NCBI GenBank assembly: GCA_900199505.1
Contig: FZQV01000004.1
Span: 1-64,000, forward strand
DNA: 64,000 nt
Direction: 5' to 3'
Origin: Ruaniaceae bacterium KH17
Lineage (GTDB): Bacteria; Actinomycetota; Actinomycetes; Actinomycetales; Actinomycetaceae
Part shown: positions 46,596 to 57,054 of the stretch, in pieces
Position numbering within the stretch: the first letter of the stretch is position 1
How the letters are laid out: the number at the start of each line of letters is the position of its first letter
Translations under genes and position numbers: made by a program
The notes under the pieces: model-generated
Databases searched by the model: none
The model's input: only the letters and a program-made list of their open reading frames with translations
What the model was told of the DNA's origin: nothing

Positions 46596-48578
46596 GTGAC
46601 ATCATCCGTTCGCACCGAACAACGCACTACGGGAACGGAACTCTTCGGAACGGACCGGACCGTTGTCGCGATGCGCATTGCTGGCGAGCTGAAGGACCTC
46701 TTTGTCGAGGTCGAGCCCGACGTCGATGTGGAACCAGTGAGGATCGACTCACCCGATGGCCTGGCGATCCTTCGGCACTCCGCCGCACACGTTCTCGCGC
46801 AGGCCGTGCAGCAGGTGAACCCCGATGCCAAGCTTGGCATCGGTCCGCCGATCACGGATGGCTTCTACTACGACTTCGACGTCGAAACCCCGTTCACGCC
46901 GGAAGACCTGCGCGCTCTCGAGAAGAACATGCAGCGCATCGTGAAGGAAGGCCAGACCTTCCAGCGCCGCGTGGTGACCGATGAGGACGCTCGCGCCGAG
47001 CTTTCGAACGAGCCCTACAAGCTCGAGCTAATCGGGCTCAAGGGCTCCGGCGGCGCCGAGAGCACCGAGGGTGCGTCCGTCGAGGTTGGCGCCGGCGAGC
47101 TCACGATTTACGACAATGTGCGCCGCAACGGTGAGACCGCGTGGAAGGACCTCTGCCGCGGGCCGCACCTGCCCAGCACCAAGCTCATCGGTAACGGCTT
47201 CAAGCTCATGCGTTCGGCCGCCGCCTACTGGCGGGGGAGAGAGAAGAACCCGCAGTTGCAGCGCATCTACGGCACCGCGTGGCCCACCAAGGACGAGCTG
47301 ACCGCGTACACCGATCGTCTCGCCGAGGCGGAGCGCCGCGATCACCGCCGTCTTGGCAGCGAACTCGACCTGTTCTCATTCCCGGACGAGATCGGCTCGG
47401 GCCTGCCGGTGTTCCACCCCAAGGGCGCCATGGTGCGCATGGAGATGGAGGAGTACTCGCGCCGCCGCCACGTGGAGGCCGGATACTCCTTCGTGAACAC
47501 CCCGCACATCACCAAGCAGAACCTCTTCGAAACCTCCAAGCACCTGGACTGGTACGCCGATGGCATGTACCCCCCGATGCAGTTGGATGAAGAACGCGAT
47601 GACAAGGGCAACGTCACCAAGCAGGGCCAGAACTACTACTTAAAGCCCATGAACTGTCCGATGCACAACTTGGTGTATCGCTCGCGTGGCCGCTCCTACC
47701 GCGACCTGCCGCTGCGCCTGTTCGAGTTCGGGCACGTCTACCGTTACGAGAAGTCCGGTGTGGTGCACGGCCTCACCCGTGCGCGTGGTTTTACACAGGA
47801 TGACGCTCACATCTACACCACGCGTGAGCAGATGCGGGACGAACTCGCTTCACTCCTCACCTTCGTGCTCGACCTCTTGAAGGATTACGGCCTCGACGAG
47901 TTCTATCTCGAGCTGTCCACCCGTGACCCCGAGAAGTCTGTGGGCGATGAGGAAACCTGGGATGAAGCCACCCGTGTCCTCGAAGAGGTTGCGACCGAAT
48001 CCGGGCTCGAACTCGTGCCCGATCCCGGCGGCGCCGCGTTCTATGGCCCCAAGATCTCGGTTCAGGCAAAGGACGCGATCGGCCGTACCTGGCAGCTCTC
48101 CACGATCCAGCTGGACTTCTTCGAGCCAGAGCTCTTCGAACTCGAGTACACGGCACCGGACGGATCCCGCCAGCGCCCCGTGATGATCCACCGTGCGCTC
48201 TTCGGTTCGATCGAGCGCTTCTTCGGCGTGCTCCTCGAACACTACGCCGGCGCATTCCCTGCCTGGCTCGCGCCAGTTCAGGTAACCGCAATCCCCGTGG
48301 CGGATGTCTTTGATGACTACTTGAGGAACGTCGTCGGGCAGCTCGAGGCACAGGGGATCCGGGCGGTGGTTGACACCTCCGATGACCGCTTTGGTAAGAA
48401 GATTCGCAACGCGGCCGCGCAGAAGGTTCCTTTTGTGCTGATCGCCGGTGGTGAGGACGTCGATGCGGGCGCCGTCTCGTTCCGGTACCGCGGTGGCGAG
48501 CAGAAGAACGGCGTGCCGGTCGATGAGGCGATCGCCGAGATCGTGGAGCACGTGCGTTCCCGCAGGAACACGTTGTGA
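46596..48578 (+). CDS. thrS: Threonine-tRNA ligase
   Basis: A 660-residue class II synthetase. A TGS domain is at about 1-65, the editing domain follows ([15 protein letters not shown] histidines, and later the CRGPHLPST segment), then the catalytic core with [12 protein letters not shown] (zinc Cys), [25 protein letters not shown] and [16 protein letters not shown] (motif 3), and the anticodon-binding domain. GTG at 46596 follows AAGGAG; an upstream GTG at 46569 would place the start in that signal. No T-box is visible in the 48 bases before it. Confidence 0.97.
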   Translation: MTSSVRTEQRTTGTELFGTDRTVVAMRIAGELKDLFVEVEPDVDVEPVRIDSPDGLAILRHSAAHVLAQAVQQVNPDAKLGIGPPITDGFYYDFDVETPFTPEDLRALEKNMQRIVKEGQTFQRRVVTDEDARAELSNEPYKLELIGLKGSGGAESTEGASVEVGAGELTIYDNVRRNGETAWKDLCRGPHLPSTKLIGNGFKLMRSAAAYWRGREKNPQLQRIYGTAWPTKDELTAYTDRLAEAERRDHRRLGSELDLFSFPDEIGSGLPVFHPKGAMVRMEMEEYSRRRHVEAGYSFVNTPHITKQNLFETSKHLDWYADGMYPPMQLDEERDDKGNVTKQGQNYYLKPMNCPMHNLVYRSRGRSYRDLPLRLFEFGHVYRYEKSGVVHGLTRARGFTQDDAHIYTTREQMRDELASLLTFVLDLLKDYGLDEFYLELSTRDPEKSVGDEETWDEATRVLEEVATESGLELVPDPGGAAFYGPKISVQAKDAIGRTWQLSTIQLDFFEPELFELEYTAPDGSRQRPVMIHRALFGSIERFFGVLLEHYAGAFPAWLAPVQVTAIPVADVFDDYLRNVVGQLEAQGIRAVVDTSDDRFGKKIRNAAAQKVPFVLIAGGEDVDAGAVSFRYRGGEQKNGVPVDEAIAEIVEHVRSRRNTL

Positions 48579-49117
48579 GCGAGCAGTCACACGACTTCGC
48601 GGGCAGGCCGGACGCGTTCGAGCGGCTGTGGACGCCGCACCGCATGGTGTACATCGGCGGAGAGAACAAGCCCGACGACGATTCGGTCGCGTCCTGCCCT
48701 TTCTGCAGCATTCCGGGGCGCACCGACGAGGACGGCCTCATCGTGGCGCGTGGCGAGACGGGATACGTGGTCCTGAACCTGTACCCGTACAACCCGGGGC
48801 ACCTCTTGGTCTGCCCGTACCGGCACGTCTCGTCCTACACCGACCTGTCGAAGGACGAGCGGGATGAGTTCGGGGAGCTCACCGCCCACTCGATCCGCGC
48901 CCTCCAGCTCGCATCGCGCCCGGCCGGACTTAATACAGGTACGAACCAGGGAGCCGTCGCGGGCGCCGGAATCGCGGCTCATCTGCACCAGCACGTGATT
49001 CCGCGGTGGATGGGGGACTCGAACTTCTTCCCGATCATCGCCGAGACGAAGGCCCTGCCGCAGGTGCTCGGCGAGACCTGGAAGCTGTTGAGCGACGCTT
49101 GGGAGCGCACATGCTAG
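48575..49117 (+). CDS. HIT-family hydrolase
   Basis: A 180-residue HIT-domain protein, probably a nucleotide hydrolase or AP4A phosphorylase-like enzyme. The HIT triad is HLHQHV (136-141). A CPFC pair (41-44) near the N-terminus probably binds zinc. GTG overlaps the thrS stop (GTGA). Its stop overlaps the start of the phosphatidylinositol synthase gene by seven bases. This order (HIT, pgsA, acyltransferase, pimA) is conserved in actinobacteria. Confidence 0.9.
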   Translation: MSEQSHDFAGRPDAFERLWTPHRMVYIGGENKPDDDSVASCPFCSIPGRTDEDGLIVARGETGYVVLNLYPYNPGHLLVCPYRHVSSYTDLSKDERDEFGELTAHSIRALQLASRPAGLNTGTNQGAVAGAGIAAHLHQHVIPRWMGDSNFFPIIAETKALPQVLGETWKLLSDAWERTC

Positions 49118-49719
49118 GTGGCCATGGGAGAGGGTTCTCAACGGCAGTCTTCGGCCCCGTTGCGAAACTCTTAGTGAAGCTCGGAGTCTCCGCAGACGCC
49201 GTGACGATCACCGGCACCATTCTCGCGATCACGGTTTCGTTCACCCTGCTCGCACGAGGACACTTCGTGAGCGGACCGCTCCTGCTCGGAGCGATCCTGG
49301 TGACGGACTCGATCGATGGCCAGATGGCCAGGCTGACGGGTCGGGCATCGAAATGGGGCGCGTTCCTCGATTCCACTCTGGATCGGATGACAGACGCGTG
49401 CGTGTTCCTCTCGATCGCACTGGCCGCACAGTCATTTGAAGGGACGATCGGGACGGTCACCTACGGCTTCGCGCTCGCCATCGTCCCGCTTGCCATGCTC
49501 GTGTCGTACGCACGCGCCCGCGGTGAGGCGGTTGGTGCGGATCCCTCGCGGGGACTGGCCGAGCGCACCGATCGGCTCATTGTGGCCCTGGCGGGTTGCC
49601 TCGCCGTCGGGCTGGGCGCCCCCATACTGGTGCTCACCATTGCTCTGGGTTACGTGGCAATCGCGAGCGCCATCACCGTGGTGCAACGCATGCTCGCCGT
49701 GAAGGCGCAGGTCTCGTAG
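49111..49719 (+). CDS. pgsA: CDP-alcohol phosphatidyltransferase (phosphatidylinositol phosphate synthase)
   Basis: A 202-residue membrane enzyme joining CDP-diacylglycerol to inositol phosphate. The signature D-x2-D-G-x2-A-R-x8-G-x3-D-x3-D is complete: D66, D69, G70, A73, R74, G83, D87, D91. Five or six hydrophobic segments surround it. Its place before the acyltransferase and pimA identifies it as the first enzyme of phosphatidylinositol mannoside synthesis. The start overlaps the HIT gene and its TAG overlaps the next GTG by one base. Confidence 0.92.
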   Translation: MLGGHGRGFSTAVFGPVAKLLVKLGVSADAVTITGTILAITVSFTLLARGHFVSGPLLLGAILVTDSIDGQMARLTGRASKWGAFLDSTLDRMTDACVFLSIALAAQSFEGTIGTVTYGFALAIVPLAMLVSYARARGEAVGADPSRGLAERTDRLIVALAGCLAVGLGAPILVLTIALGYVAIASAITVVQRMLAVKAQVS

Positions 49720-50651
49720 TGGACTCTGGTCGGCTCTTCACACTCGCGTGGAAGGTTCTTCCGAAGCTTCCCGAAGGCATGATTGCGAGCGCCTTCAATC
49801 TTGCCGCGGACCAGCTCTGGCGCGGGAGAAAGGGTTCGGTGCCGCAGCTGGAGAAGAACCTCCGGCGGGTTCTGCCCGACGCCGATGAGGCGACGTTACG
49901 GGAAGCGAGCCGGGCCGCGTTGCGTTCCTACGCTCAGTACTATGCCGAGATCTTCACGACTCCGGGGCTCGCGCCCGAGGACCTGTATCGCCGCACCGCA
50001 CTAAACTGTCCCGATTCGGTTCACGAGGCGCTCCGGAATGGCAGTGTCGTGCTCGCGCTGGGGCATACCGGCAACTGGGACTACGCGGGGTTTCAGGCGT
50101 CGCGTGAACTTGCGACTGTGTTGACGGTGGCGGAGGTGCTCACACCCCGCGAACTCTTCGAGGACTTCCTGCGGTTCCGGGAGTCACTCGGCATGGAAGT
50201 CATTCCGCTTGAGAAGGGCGCGAACGTGTTCGGTCAGTTGCGCAGCCGCGCGCGGGATGATGTGCGGACTGTGGCGCTCCTGGCGGATCGCGATCTGACA
50301 CATAACGGTATCGAGGTGGAGCTTGTGGGTCATCGCGCGCGCGTTGCGGCAGGCCCCGCCGCGCTGTCGCATTCGCTCCGGATTCCACTGTATTTCGTGG
50401 GCCTTCGACATGTGCGTGTTCCCGCTCCCACGAAGCTTCGGCCGAAACGGACCGTCTCCGGCATTGAGGCGAAGTTCTACGGACCGATCACGGTGGATCC
50501 CGGCCCGAACGCCGTCGAGCGGCTCACCCAGGCCTGGGCCGATGCCATGAGCGATTGGCTGCGCACGTACCCCGAGAGTTGGCACATGCTCCAGAAGGTG
50601 TTCGTTGACGATCTCGATCCCGATTGGCTTACGGAGGCACGCCGCGCATGA
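49719..50651 (+). CDS. Phosphatidylinositol mannoside acyltransferase (PatA-like)
   Basis: A 310-residue lysophospholipid acyltransferase-family protein that would acylate a mannose of PIM1/PIM2 on the cytosolic membrane face. The catalytic HX4D is H116-TGNW-D121; the conserved LPEG, ENLRRVLP-like and DRDL segments are present. GTG overlaps the pgsA stop, and its stop overlaps pimA (ATGA), so the three enzymes are coupled. The place between pgsA and pimA supports the assignment. Confidence 0.92.
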   Translation: MDSGRLFTLAWKVLPKLPEGMIASAFNLAADQLWRGRKGSVPQLEKNLRRVLPDADEATLREASRAALRSYAQYYAEIFTTPGLAPEDLYRRTALNCPDSVHEALRNGSVVLALGHTGNWDYAGFQASRELATVLTVAEVLTPRELFEDFLRFRESLGMEVIPLEKGANVFGQLRSRARDDVRTVALLADRDLTHNGIEVELVGHRARVAAGPAALSHSLRIPLYFVGLRHVRVPAPTKLRPKRTVSGIEAKFYGPITVDPGPNAVERLTQAWADAMSDWLRTYPESWHMLQKVFVDDLDPDWLTEARRA

Positions 50652-51805
50652 AGATCGGAATCGTCTGCCCCTACTCGTGGGACGCTCCCGGTGGTGTTCA
50701 GTTCCACATCCGCGACTTGGCGCAGACTCTCATCGGCAAGGGCCACCAGGTGTCGGTCTTGGCGCCCGCATCCGATGACACGGAGGTGCCCAGTTTTGTC
50801 GTGAGCGCTGGCCGTTCGGTCCCGATTGCTTACAACGGCTCGGTGGCGCGGCTTAGCTTCGGGGTCCGCCCGAATCGCGCCGTGGATGAGTGGCTCGAGG
50901 AGGGCGGATTCGATCTGATCCACATCCACGAGCCGATCGTCCCTTCCCTGGGCATGCTGGCCCTGGCACAAGCGGAGCTGCCTGTCGTGGCAACTTTCCA
51001 CTCGGCGATGGCACGTTCGCGTGCACTGAACTTCGTCTCGCCCATGGTGCAGCCGTTACTGGAGAAGGTCACGGCGCGGATCGCAGTCTCTGATGAAGCA
51101 CGCCGGACTGTTAGTGAGTTTCTTGGTGGCGACGCCTACGTCATCCCAAATGGCATCTTCGTTGCCGATTTCGCCAACGCAACTCCCGATCCCCGGTGGA
51201 AGGGTGTGCGGCACGGTGGCGCACCCACTGTGGCTTTCTTGGGCAGGCTCGATGAACCGCGCAAGGGGCTGCCCATCTTCACCGAGGCTGTGCGCCTCGT
51301 GCATTCCGAGCGGTCCGACGTCCGATTCCTGATTGCCGGTAGCGGGGAGGCGAAAGAGGAGCGGGAACTCTTGCGGGGCCTTCCGGCGGAGTTCCTCGGT
51401 GGGATTTCCGACGCGGAGAAATCGGCGCTGTTCGCGTCCGTCGATCAGTACGTGGCTCCGCAGACGGGCGGTGAGTCTTTCGGCATCGTGCTCGTGGAGG
51501 CAATGGCGGGCGGTAGCCGAGTGATCGCCTCCAACATCCAAGCGTTCGACGACGTCCTCGACCATGGCGCTGCCGGCGATCTATTCGAGATGGGTGACGC
51601 GCGCTCGCTGGCTGACAGCATTCTGGCAGATCTCGATTCCTCCCGGCCACAGCTGGATTCCCACGCGGCGACATGGGTACGGCACTTCGACTGGGCGCCG
51701 ATTACCGAGCGTATCGAGCAGGTCTATACGGTGGCGCTCGATGCCGCCGCACCGCGGCATCGAGTGAAGCGCGGGCCGTTCTCGCGGATACGGAGGAAGA
51801 AGTGA
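50648..51805 (+). CDS. pimA: Phosphatidyl-myo-inositol mannosyltransferase
   Basis: A 385-residue GT4 glycosyltransferase transferring mannose from GDP-mannose to phosphatidylinositol, the first committed PIM step. Signatures are YSWDAPGGVQFHI at the N-terminus, a THE-like IHIHEPIVPSLG, HSAMARS, LGRLDEPRKGL and the nucleotide-binding E-x7-E in GESFGIVLVEAMAGG. ATG overlaps the acyltransferase stop. The C-terminus ends in a basic patch (VKRGPFSRIRRKK), likely membrane-associating. Confidence 0.94.
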   Translation: MKIGIVCPYSWDAPGGVQFHIRDLAQTLIGKGHQVSVLAPASDDTEVPSFVVSAGRSVPIAYNGSVARLSFGVRPNRAVDEWLEEGGFDLIHIHEPIVPSLGMLALAQAELPVVATFHSAMARSRALNFVSPMVQPLLEKVTARIAVSDEARRTVSEFLGGDAYVIPNGIFVADFANATPDPRWKGVRHGGAPTVAFLGRLDEPRKGLPIFTEAVRLVHSERSDVRFLIAGSGEAKEERELLRGLPAEFLGGISDAEKSALFASVDQYVAPQTGGESFGIVLVEAMAGGSRVIASNIQAFDDVLDHGAAGDLFEMGDARSLADSILADLDSSRPQLDSHAATWVRHFDWAPITERIEQVYTVALDAAAPRHRVKRGPFSRIRRKK

Positions 51806-52380
51806 CGGAACTATGGGTGGCCCTGGGCGCCGTCGTGCTCATGGCTTTTCTTGGCTTCCTGCTGTACCGCGGTACCCGGCTGGACCGGCTACACAACGAC
51901 GTCCTACGCTCTCGTGCCACGCTGGAGAAACTCCTCATCATGCGCGCACACTACGCGCTCGAGATGGTGGCGATGGGGGAGTTCGATCCGGCCTCGGCGA
52001 TGATCGTCACGGACGCGGCAATGCGATCCTTCGATGATCAACGCGAGCTCGTTCCCGATGGCCTCGGTGGACTCGCGGTGCAAGAACCGGTGCTCGGGGA
52101 GGAAGAGACTCGATCGCGCGCCATCGTGGAGAGCCAACTCTCCGAAGTCCTACGCGACGTTCTCGCGGAGCCCGAGTCCCGCACCACCGAACTGGCCCAA
52201 CGCCTCCTCAATGCGTGGGAGCGCATCCAGGTGGCGCGCAGTCTGCACAATCAGAAAGTGGAACTCACGCGTCAGTTGCGTTCCAACCTCCTCGTACGCG
52301 TCTTTCACCTCTACGGAAGCGCCGCATTGCCCGTCACGTTCGAGATGGACGACGCCCTGCCCGCGGCCCCACTCGCCTAG
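51802..52380 (+). CDS. LemA-like membrane-anchored protein
   Basis: A 192-residue protein. A single N-terminal membrane helix (WVALGAVVLMAFLGFLLY) is followed by helical regions (RLHNDVLRSRATLEKLLIMRAHYALEMV and RIQVARSLHNQKVELT) resembling LemA four-helix bundles, then SNLLVRVFHLYGSA. In mycobacteria the gene after pimA (Rv2609c) is a Nudix-like membrane protein; this one is LemA-like without a Nudix box. Function unknown. GTG overlaps the pimA stop, so it is in the pim operon. Confidence 0.65.
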   Translation: MTELWVALGAVVLMAFLGFLLYRGTRLDRLHNDVLRSRATLEKLLIMRAHYALEMVAMGEFDPASAMIVTDAAMRSFDDQRELVPDGLGGLAVQEPVLGEEETRSRAIVESQLSEVLRDVLAEPESRTTELAQRLLNAWERIQVARSLHNQKVELTRQLRSNLLVRVFHLYGSAALPVTFEMDDALPAAPLA

Positions 52381-52389
52381 TATTCCGTC

Positions 52390-53505
52390 ATGAGCACCGT
52401 CACCCCATTCACGCAACGCCAAGGGTGGTCTCCCGTTCCCCGGAGCTCTCCGTGGCTGACGATCCTCGAGATCCTCGGGATCGCGCTCGGCCTGTTCGGA
52501 ATGGTGACGGTCCTCGGAATCGCGGTGGGCGAAGGCACCACGGATTCCGCGATCATCGGGGGCATTCTCGCGTTCTTCCCCCTTCTGCTGGTGTTCATCG
52601 CGATCCGCTGGATCGATCGGTGGGAACCCGAGCCATTACGCGCTCTCGTGCTTGCGTTCGTGTGGGGTGCCGGCGTCGCTACCTTGGTCTCCTTGTTCAT
52701 TAACACGACGGTAGCCGCGGTTCTCTCGGGAGTCGGGTCATCCGAGACAACCCAAGCGATCATTGGTTCCGCCATCGGAGCCCCCATCATCGAGGAGCTC
52801 ACCAAGGGCCTTGGCGTCCTGTTGATCTTCTTTATCTACCGGCGGAGCTTCGATGGCCCGGTCGACGGCGTCGTCTACGGTGCCACTGTCGCCGCCGGGT
52901 TCGCTTTTGTTGAGAACATCCTGTACTTCACCCAGTTCAACGATCAACTCGCCAGCGTGTTCGTGGGCCGCGCAATCATGTCCCCGTTCGCCCACATCAT
53001 CTTCACCTCGATGACGGGATTGATGCTGGGTGTCGCCGCCCGCAGCCGTTCGTGGCTGAGCTGGCTGTGGTTGTTCCCGCTCGGCCTCGCGATGGCAATG
53101 GCCCTGCACGGGCTGTGGAACTTCTCCACGCTCTCGACCAACTATCTCCTGCTCTACCTGTTCCTCCAGGTGCCCATGTTTGTGGGCGGCGTGGGGCTCG
53201 TGTACTGGTTACGCCACCTGGAACGGCAAGTGTTGCAGCAGCGGCTCAGCGAGTACGCCCGTGCCGGATGGTTCTCGCCCGGCGAAGTCAACATGCTGGT
53301 GTCGCTGGGTGAGCGGCGCCGCGCACGTGTGTGGGCCAAGAGGCAGGGTCGGCTTACTGCGATGAAGGCATTCCAGAAGAACGCCACGGATCTCGCGTAC
53401 CTGCGAGAACGACTCGCTACCGGGCGGGTGACCGCGTCCTCGGGTGCCGAGCAGAACGTGCTCCTCCGCGCCGTCACCCAAGCGAGGGCGGAACTCTTCG
53501 CATGA
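52390..53505 (+). CDS. PrsW-family intramembrane metalloprotease
   Basis: A 371-residue membrane protein with about eight helices. The PrsW/CPBP-like active site is visible: APIIEELTKG (E135, E136), FAFVENILYF (E175) and PFAHIIFTS (H202). Members can cleave anti-sigma factors within the membrane; the target here is unknown. A cytosolic C-terminal tail of about 95 residues follows the last helix. ATG at 52390 is nine bases after the LemA-like gene; its stop overlaps the Nudix gene. Confidence 0.85.
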   Translation: MSTVTPFTQRQGWSPVPRSSPWLTILEILGIALGLFGMVTVLGIAVGEGTTDSAIIGGILAFFPLLLVFIAIRWIDRWEPEPLRALVLAFVWGAGVATLVSLFINTTVAAVLSGVGSSETTQAIIGSAIGAPIIEELTKGLGVLLIFFIYRRSFDGPVDGVVYGATVAAGFAFVENILYFTQFNDQLASVFVGRAIMSPFAHIIFTSMTGLMLGVAARSRSWLSWLWLFPLGLAMAMALHGLWNFSTLSTNYLLLYLFLQVPMFVGGVGLVYWLRHLERQVLQQRLSEYARAGWFSPGEVNMLVSLGERRRARVWAKRQGRLTAMKAFQKNATDLAYLRERLATGRVTASSGAEQNVLLRAVTQARAELFA

Positions 53506-54020
53506 CGGTCAACTGGGACGAGTGGGAACAGCGGGACGGCATGCCGTTCCGTGAAGGGGCGCGAGTCATCCTTCTCGACGAGGCTGATCGCGTCCTCCTC
53601 ATCCGCGGTCACGACTTCGGTAAGCCCGATCGTTCCTGGTGGTTCACACCAGGTGGCGGCGTGATGCCGGGGGAGGCCACGAGAGATGCAGCCAGACGAG
53701 AGCTGTTTGAGGAGACCGGGATCGCCGTCGGGCAGCTGGTGGGTCCAGTGGCGGAGCGCGACGTGATCTTCGACTTCGCCCTGATCACCTGCCGCCAGCA
53801 CGAGTTCTTCTATTGTGCGCGCACCTCCGAGACCGCGATCGACGTCTCGGGCCATACCGAGACCGAACGCGAGCTACTTGACGAGTTTGCGTGGTGGCGC
53901 GCCCCGGATCTCGCGCGCGCTCGCGGTACCGGCCAGACTCTCTACCCTCCCGATATGCCGGAGCTCGTCGAATGGCTCACCCCAGGGTGGGACGGCGAGC
54001 TCCGTACTCTCGGCGCGTAA
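53502..54020 (+). CDS. Nudix hydrolase
   Basis: A 172-residue Nudix protein. The box G-x5-E-x7-REUxEExGU fits residues 52-74 ([20 protein letters not shown] begins it, then TGI). Substrate unknown, a nucleotide diphosphate derivative by family. ATG overlaps the PrsW stop. A TAAGAT at about 54018 over its stop may be the -10 box of yebC. Confidence 0.9.
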   Translation: MTVNWDEWEQRDGMPFREGARVILLDEADRVLLIRGHDFGKPDRSWWFTPGGGVMPGEATRDAARRELFEETGIAVGQLVGPVAERDVIFDFALITCRQHEFFYCARTSETAIDVSGHTETERELLDEFAWWRAPDLARARGTGQTLYPPDMPELVEWLTPGWDGELRTLGA

Positions 54021-54060
54021 GATATTCCCAGTTCCACTCCACGATTCTCAGGAGGTTCCC

Positions 54061-54819
54061 ATGTCCGGTCACTCTAAGTGGGCCACGACCAAACACAAGA
54101 AGGCGGCGATCGACGCCAAGCGCGGCAAGCTCTTCGCCCGACTCACCAAGAACATCGAGGTTGCGGCCCGCACCGGTGGCGGTGACCCTGCCGGCAACCC
54201 AACTCTCTATGACGCCATTCAGAAGGCGAAGAAGAACTCCGTTCCCGCGGACAACATCGACCGCGCGGTCAAGCGTGGCTCGGGCCTCGTGGCCGGCGGT
54301 GCCGATTACGAGACGATCATGTACGAAGGCTATGGCGCGGGCGGCATCGCCGTGCTCGTTGAGTGCCTCACTGACAATCGCAACCGCGCCGCATCGGATG
54401 TGCGCGTGGCGTTCACCCGCAACGGCGGCCAGATGGCGGACCCGGGTTCGGTGTCTTACCTGTTCTCGCGCCGCGGCGTGATCGTGGTGCCCAAGGCAGA
54501 AGGCCTCACGGAGGACGACATCCTGATGGCTGTGCTCGATGCCGGCGCCGAAGAGGTCGAGGACCTCGGCGAGGCTTTCGAGATTCAGTGCGAGGCAAGC
54601 GATGTAGTGGCCGTGCGCACGGCACTTCAAGACGCTGGTTACGACTACGAATCGGCCGAGGCACAGTTCGTTCCCGCCACCGAGATCGAGGTGGACATCG
54701 AAGGTGCGCGCAAGATCATGAAGCTGATCGATGCGCTGGAGGACTCCGACGACGTGCAGAACGTCTTTGCGAACTTCGATGCCTCGGATGAGGTGCTTGC
54801 GGCGCTCGACGAGGAGTAG
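54061..54819 (+). CDS. yebC: YebC/PmpR-family protein (TACO1-type)
   Basis: A 252-residue YebC protein. The start [31 protein letters not shown] and the [18 protein letters not shown] block are diagnostic. YebC proteins bind DNA as regulators in some bacteria, and YebC-type proteins relieve ribosome stalling at proline runs in others. A strong AGGAGG precedes the ATG. It lies directly before ruvC, the usual order. Confidence 0.95.
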   Translation: MSGHSKWATTKHKKAAIDAKRGKLFARLTKNIEVAARTGGGDPAGNPTLYDAIQKAKKNSVPADNIDRAVKRGSGLVAGGADYETIMYEGYGAGGIAVLVECLTDNRNRAASDVRVAFTRNGGQMADPGSVSYLFSRRGVIVVPKAEGLTEDDILMAVLDAGAEEVEDLGEAFEIQCEASDVVAVRTALQDAGYDYESAEAQFVPATEIEVDIEGARKIMKLIDALEDSDDVQNVFANFDASDEVLAALDEE

Positions 54820-54822
54820 CTG

Positions 54823-55392
54823 GTGCGGATCCTCGGTATCGATCCCGGGCTGACTCGGTGCGGCCTCGGCGTGATCGAGGCCGGGCGCCCGCCTCGCGCA
54901 CTCGAATACGGCGTGATTCGCACCGATTCGGACGCGCCGATCGAGGAACGCCTGCTTCGAGTCGCCACAGGGATCGACGAGTGGCTCGACCGCTTCACAC
55001 CGGACGCGGTGGCCGTGGAGCGCGCGTTCGCACAGCATAACGTCACCACCGTGATGGGGGTGGCGCAGGTGTCTGGGCTCGCGCTCGTGGCTGCCACACG
55101 CCGGGACATACCCGTGGCGCTACACACGCCCTCGGAGGTCAAGGCCGCCGTGACCGGTTTCGGTAACGCGCCCAAGGAGCAGGTCCAGCAGATGGTGATG
55201 CGGATTCTCGGGCTCGCGGAGATCCCACAACCCGCAGACGCCGCCGATGCCCTGGCCTTGGCGATCACCCATCAGTTCCGGCAGGGTTCGGTTTCGTCCA
55301 CGTCTGGTGCGGCGCAGACTCCCGCCCAGCGCGCCTGGGCCGAGGCCGAACGCGCGGCGCGCCGTGGCAGGAGCCAGCGGAACCTGCGCTAG
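54823..55392 (+). CDS. ruvC: Holliday junction resolvase RuvC
   Basis: A 189-residue RNase H-fold endonuclease that cuts Holliday junctions. The catalytic acids are D7 (GIDPGL), E66 (AVERAF), D139 and D142 ([14 protein letters not shown]). A Ser/Ala-rich, basic C-terminal tail follows the domain. GTG at 54823 is three bases after yebC. A gap of 30 bases with an SOS-box candidate separates it from ruvA. Confidence 0.96.
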   Translation: MRILGIDPGLTRCGLGVIEAGRPPRALEYGVIRTDSDAPIEERLLRVATGIDEWLDRFTPDAVAVERAFAQHNVTTVMGVAQVSGLALVAATRRDIPVALHTPSEVKAAVTGFGNAPKEQVQQMVMRILGLAEIPQPADAADALALAITHQFRQGSVSSTSGAAQTPAQRAWAEAERAARRGRSQRNLR

Positions 55393-55397
55393 GCTAT

Positions 55398-55413
55398 TCG
55401 TACACACGTTCGA
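55398..55413 (+). promoter_or_regulatory. LexA (SOS) box candidate upstream of ruvA
   Basis: TCGTACACACGTTCGA fits the actinobacterial LexA consensus TCGAAC-N4-GTTCGA with one mismatch in the twelve fixed positions. It lies ten bases before ruvA, between ruvC and ruvA; TAGGCT near 55390 could be the promoter -10 box it controls. Confidence 0.7.
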
Positions 55414-55422
55414 AAGGATGCC

Positions 55423-56001
55423 ATGATCGCGTCGCTACGAGGACGAGTTGAGTCCGTAAGACTCGACCGCGCCGTTATCGAGGCCGGCGGCCTCGGCTAC
55501 GAGGTCTTGGCCGCACCGAATACGCTCTCGTCCCTACGAGTCGGGGAGGAGACACGACTGGCAACGATGCTCGTGGTGCGGGAGGACTCGATGACGCTCT
55601 ACGGCTTTGCCGACGCCGATGAACGGGCGGTCTTCGAGACGGTCCAGACCGTCTCGGGCGTTGGTCCCCGCTTGGCTCTGGCGATCCTCGCGGTACACAC
55701 GCCCGATCAGTTGCGCGCGGCGATTGCGGGGGAGGACCTGAAGGCATTGGAGCGGGTTCCTGGAATCGGGAAGAAGGTTGCTTCCCGGCTTGTGCTTGAG
55801 CTGAAAGGGAAGCTCGGAGAGGGTCACGCGGTACCCGGGGCGCCGGTGGTACTGGACGACGCTGACGAGATCGTCTCGGCGTTGACCCAGCTCGGGTGGC
55901 CGCAACGCGATTCGGAGGCAGCGGTGGCGGCCGTTGGCGGCGGTAGCACGGCAGAACGGTTGCGTGCGGCTCTGCAATACCTGGCGGTGGGCCGTGGATG
56001 A
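55423..56001 (+). CDS. ruvA: Holliday junction DNA helicase subunit RuvA
   Basis: A 192-residue RuvA: an N-terminal OB-fold ([21 protein letters not shown]), helix-hairpin-helix pair ([33 protein letters not shown]) and a C-terminal domain that contacts RuvB. GAAAGG precedes the ATG, overlapping the SOS-box end. Its stop overlaps ruvB by eight bases. Confidence 0.96.
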   Translation: MIASLRGRVESVRLDRAVIEAGGLGYEVLAAPNTLSSLRVGEETRLATMLVVREDSMTLYGFADADERAVFETVQTVSGVGPRLALAILAVHTPDQLRAAIAGEDLKALERVPGIGKKVASRLVLELKGKLGEGHAVPGAPVVLDDADEIVSALTQLGWPQRDSEAAVAAVGGGSTAERLRAALQYLAVGRG

Positions 56002-57010
56002 TCTGACTGATCCCGTCGTCCATGACTCCGAGCGGGCGGCTGAGGCGGCACTGCGCCCCAAGCGACTCGGCGAGTTCGTGGGCCAGGAGAAGTTACGGCG
56101 CCAACTCGATCTGGTCCTCTCCGCAGCGCGGGGCCGATCGATGGCACCCGATCACGTCCTGCTTTCGGGCCCGCCAGGACTCGGCAAGACAACTCTCGCG
56201 ATGATTATTGCCGCGGAGTCCGAGGGATCACTCAGGCTCACGTCGGGACCCGCCATCCAACATGCCGGGGATCTCGCCGCCATCTTGTCCTCGGTCAGCG
56301 AAGGGGACGTGCTGTTCATCGACGAGATTCACCGCTTGGCACGGGCTGCCGAGGAGATGCTCTACCTGGCGATGGAGGATTTCCGGGTGGATGTCGTCGT
56401 CGGGAAGGGGCCCGGCGCTACCTCCATTCCGCTGTCTCTGCCGCGCTTCACCGTGGTGGGCGCGACCACGCGGGTGGGACTCCTGCCAGCACCCCTCCGC
56501 GATCGATTCGGACTCACCGGGCATCTCGAGTATTACTCGGATTCCGAGTTGGAGCAGGTCCTTGTGAGGTCCGCCGGGCTGCTCGGTGTCAGCCTCCATC
56601 CTGATGCGGCGGCCGAGCTCTCCTCTCGCTCACGGGGCACTCCGCGAATCGCCAACAGGTTGCTCCGCCGCGTCCAGGACTGGGCCGAGGTCCACGGGGA
56701 CGGTGCGCTCAGCTTTCACGCCGCGGCGAGCGCACTGGAACTCTTCGACGTCGACGCCCGCGGTCTGGACCGGCTCGACCAGGCCGTGCTCGATGCTCTG
56801 TGCCGTCGATTCGGCGGCGGACCGGTGGGACTCAACACACTCGCGGCCGCCGTCAGCGAAGAACCCGAGACCGTCGAGACAGTCGTTGAACCATTCCTGG
56901 TCCGTGAAGGCATGATGAGCCGCACGCCGCGCGGGAGAGTCGCCACGGCGGTGGCCTTCCAGCATCTCGGGCTCGCATCTCCCGCATCGGGAGCCTTGTT
57001 CGAGGCGTAG
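55994..57010 (+). CDS. ruvB: Holliday junction branch migration ATPase RuvB
   Basis: A 338-residue AAA+ motor for branch migration. Walker A is GPPGLGKTT (59-67), Walker B FIDEIH (D110, E111), followed by the sensor region VGATTRVG and the arginine finger region LRDRFG. The C-terminal winged helix has [13 protein letters not shown] and [12 protein letters not shown] overlaps ruvA. Confidence 0.97.
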   Translation: MDDLTDPVVHDSERAAEAALRPKRLGEFVGQEKLRRQLDLVLSAARGRSMAPDHVLLSGPPGLGKTTLAMIIAAESEGSLRLTSGPAIQHAGDLAAILSSVSEGDVLFIDEIHRLARAAEEMLYLAMEDFRVDVVVGKGPGATSIPLSLPRFTVVGATTRVGLLPAPLRDRFGLTGHLEYYSDSELEQVLVRSAGLLGVSLHPDAAAELSSRSRGTPRIANRLLRRVQDWAEVHGDGALSFHAAASALELFDVDARGLDRLDQAVLDALCRRFGGGPVGLNTLAAAVSEEPETVETVVEPFLVREGMMSRTPRGRVATAVAFQHLGLASPASGALFEA

Positions 57011-57022
57011 CTCGCAGTCACG

Positions 57023-57028
57023 TAGAAT
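57023..57028 (+). promoter_or_regulatory. Candidate -10 box of the yajC-sec operon
   Basis: TAGAAT 27 bases before the yajC start, in the 44-base gap after ruvB; GAGGAG follows as ribosome-binding site. The -35 is weak (TTGTTC about 20 bases upstream). Confidence 0.4.
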
Positions 57029-57054
57029 ATCCACGGACTAGACGAGGAGTTGTC

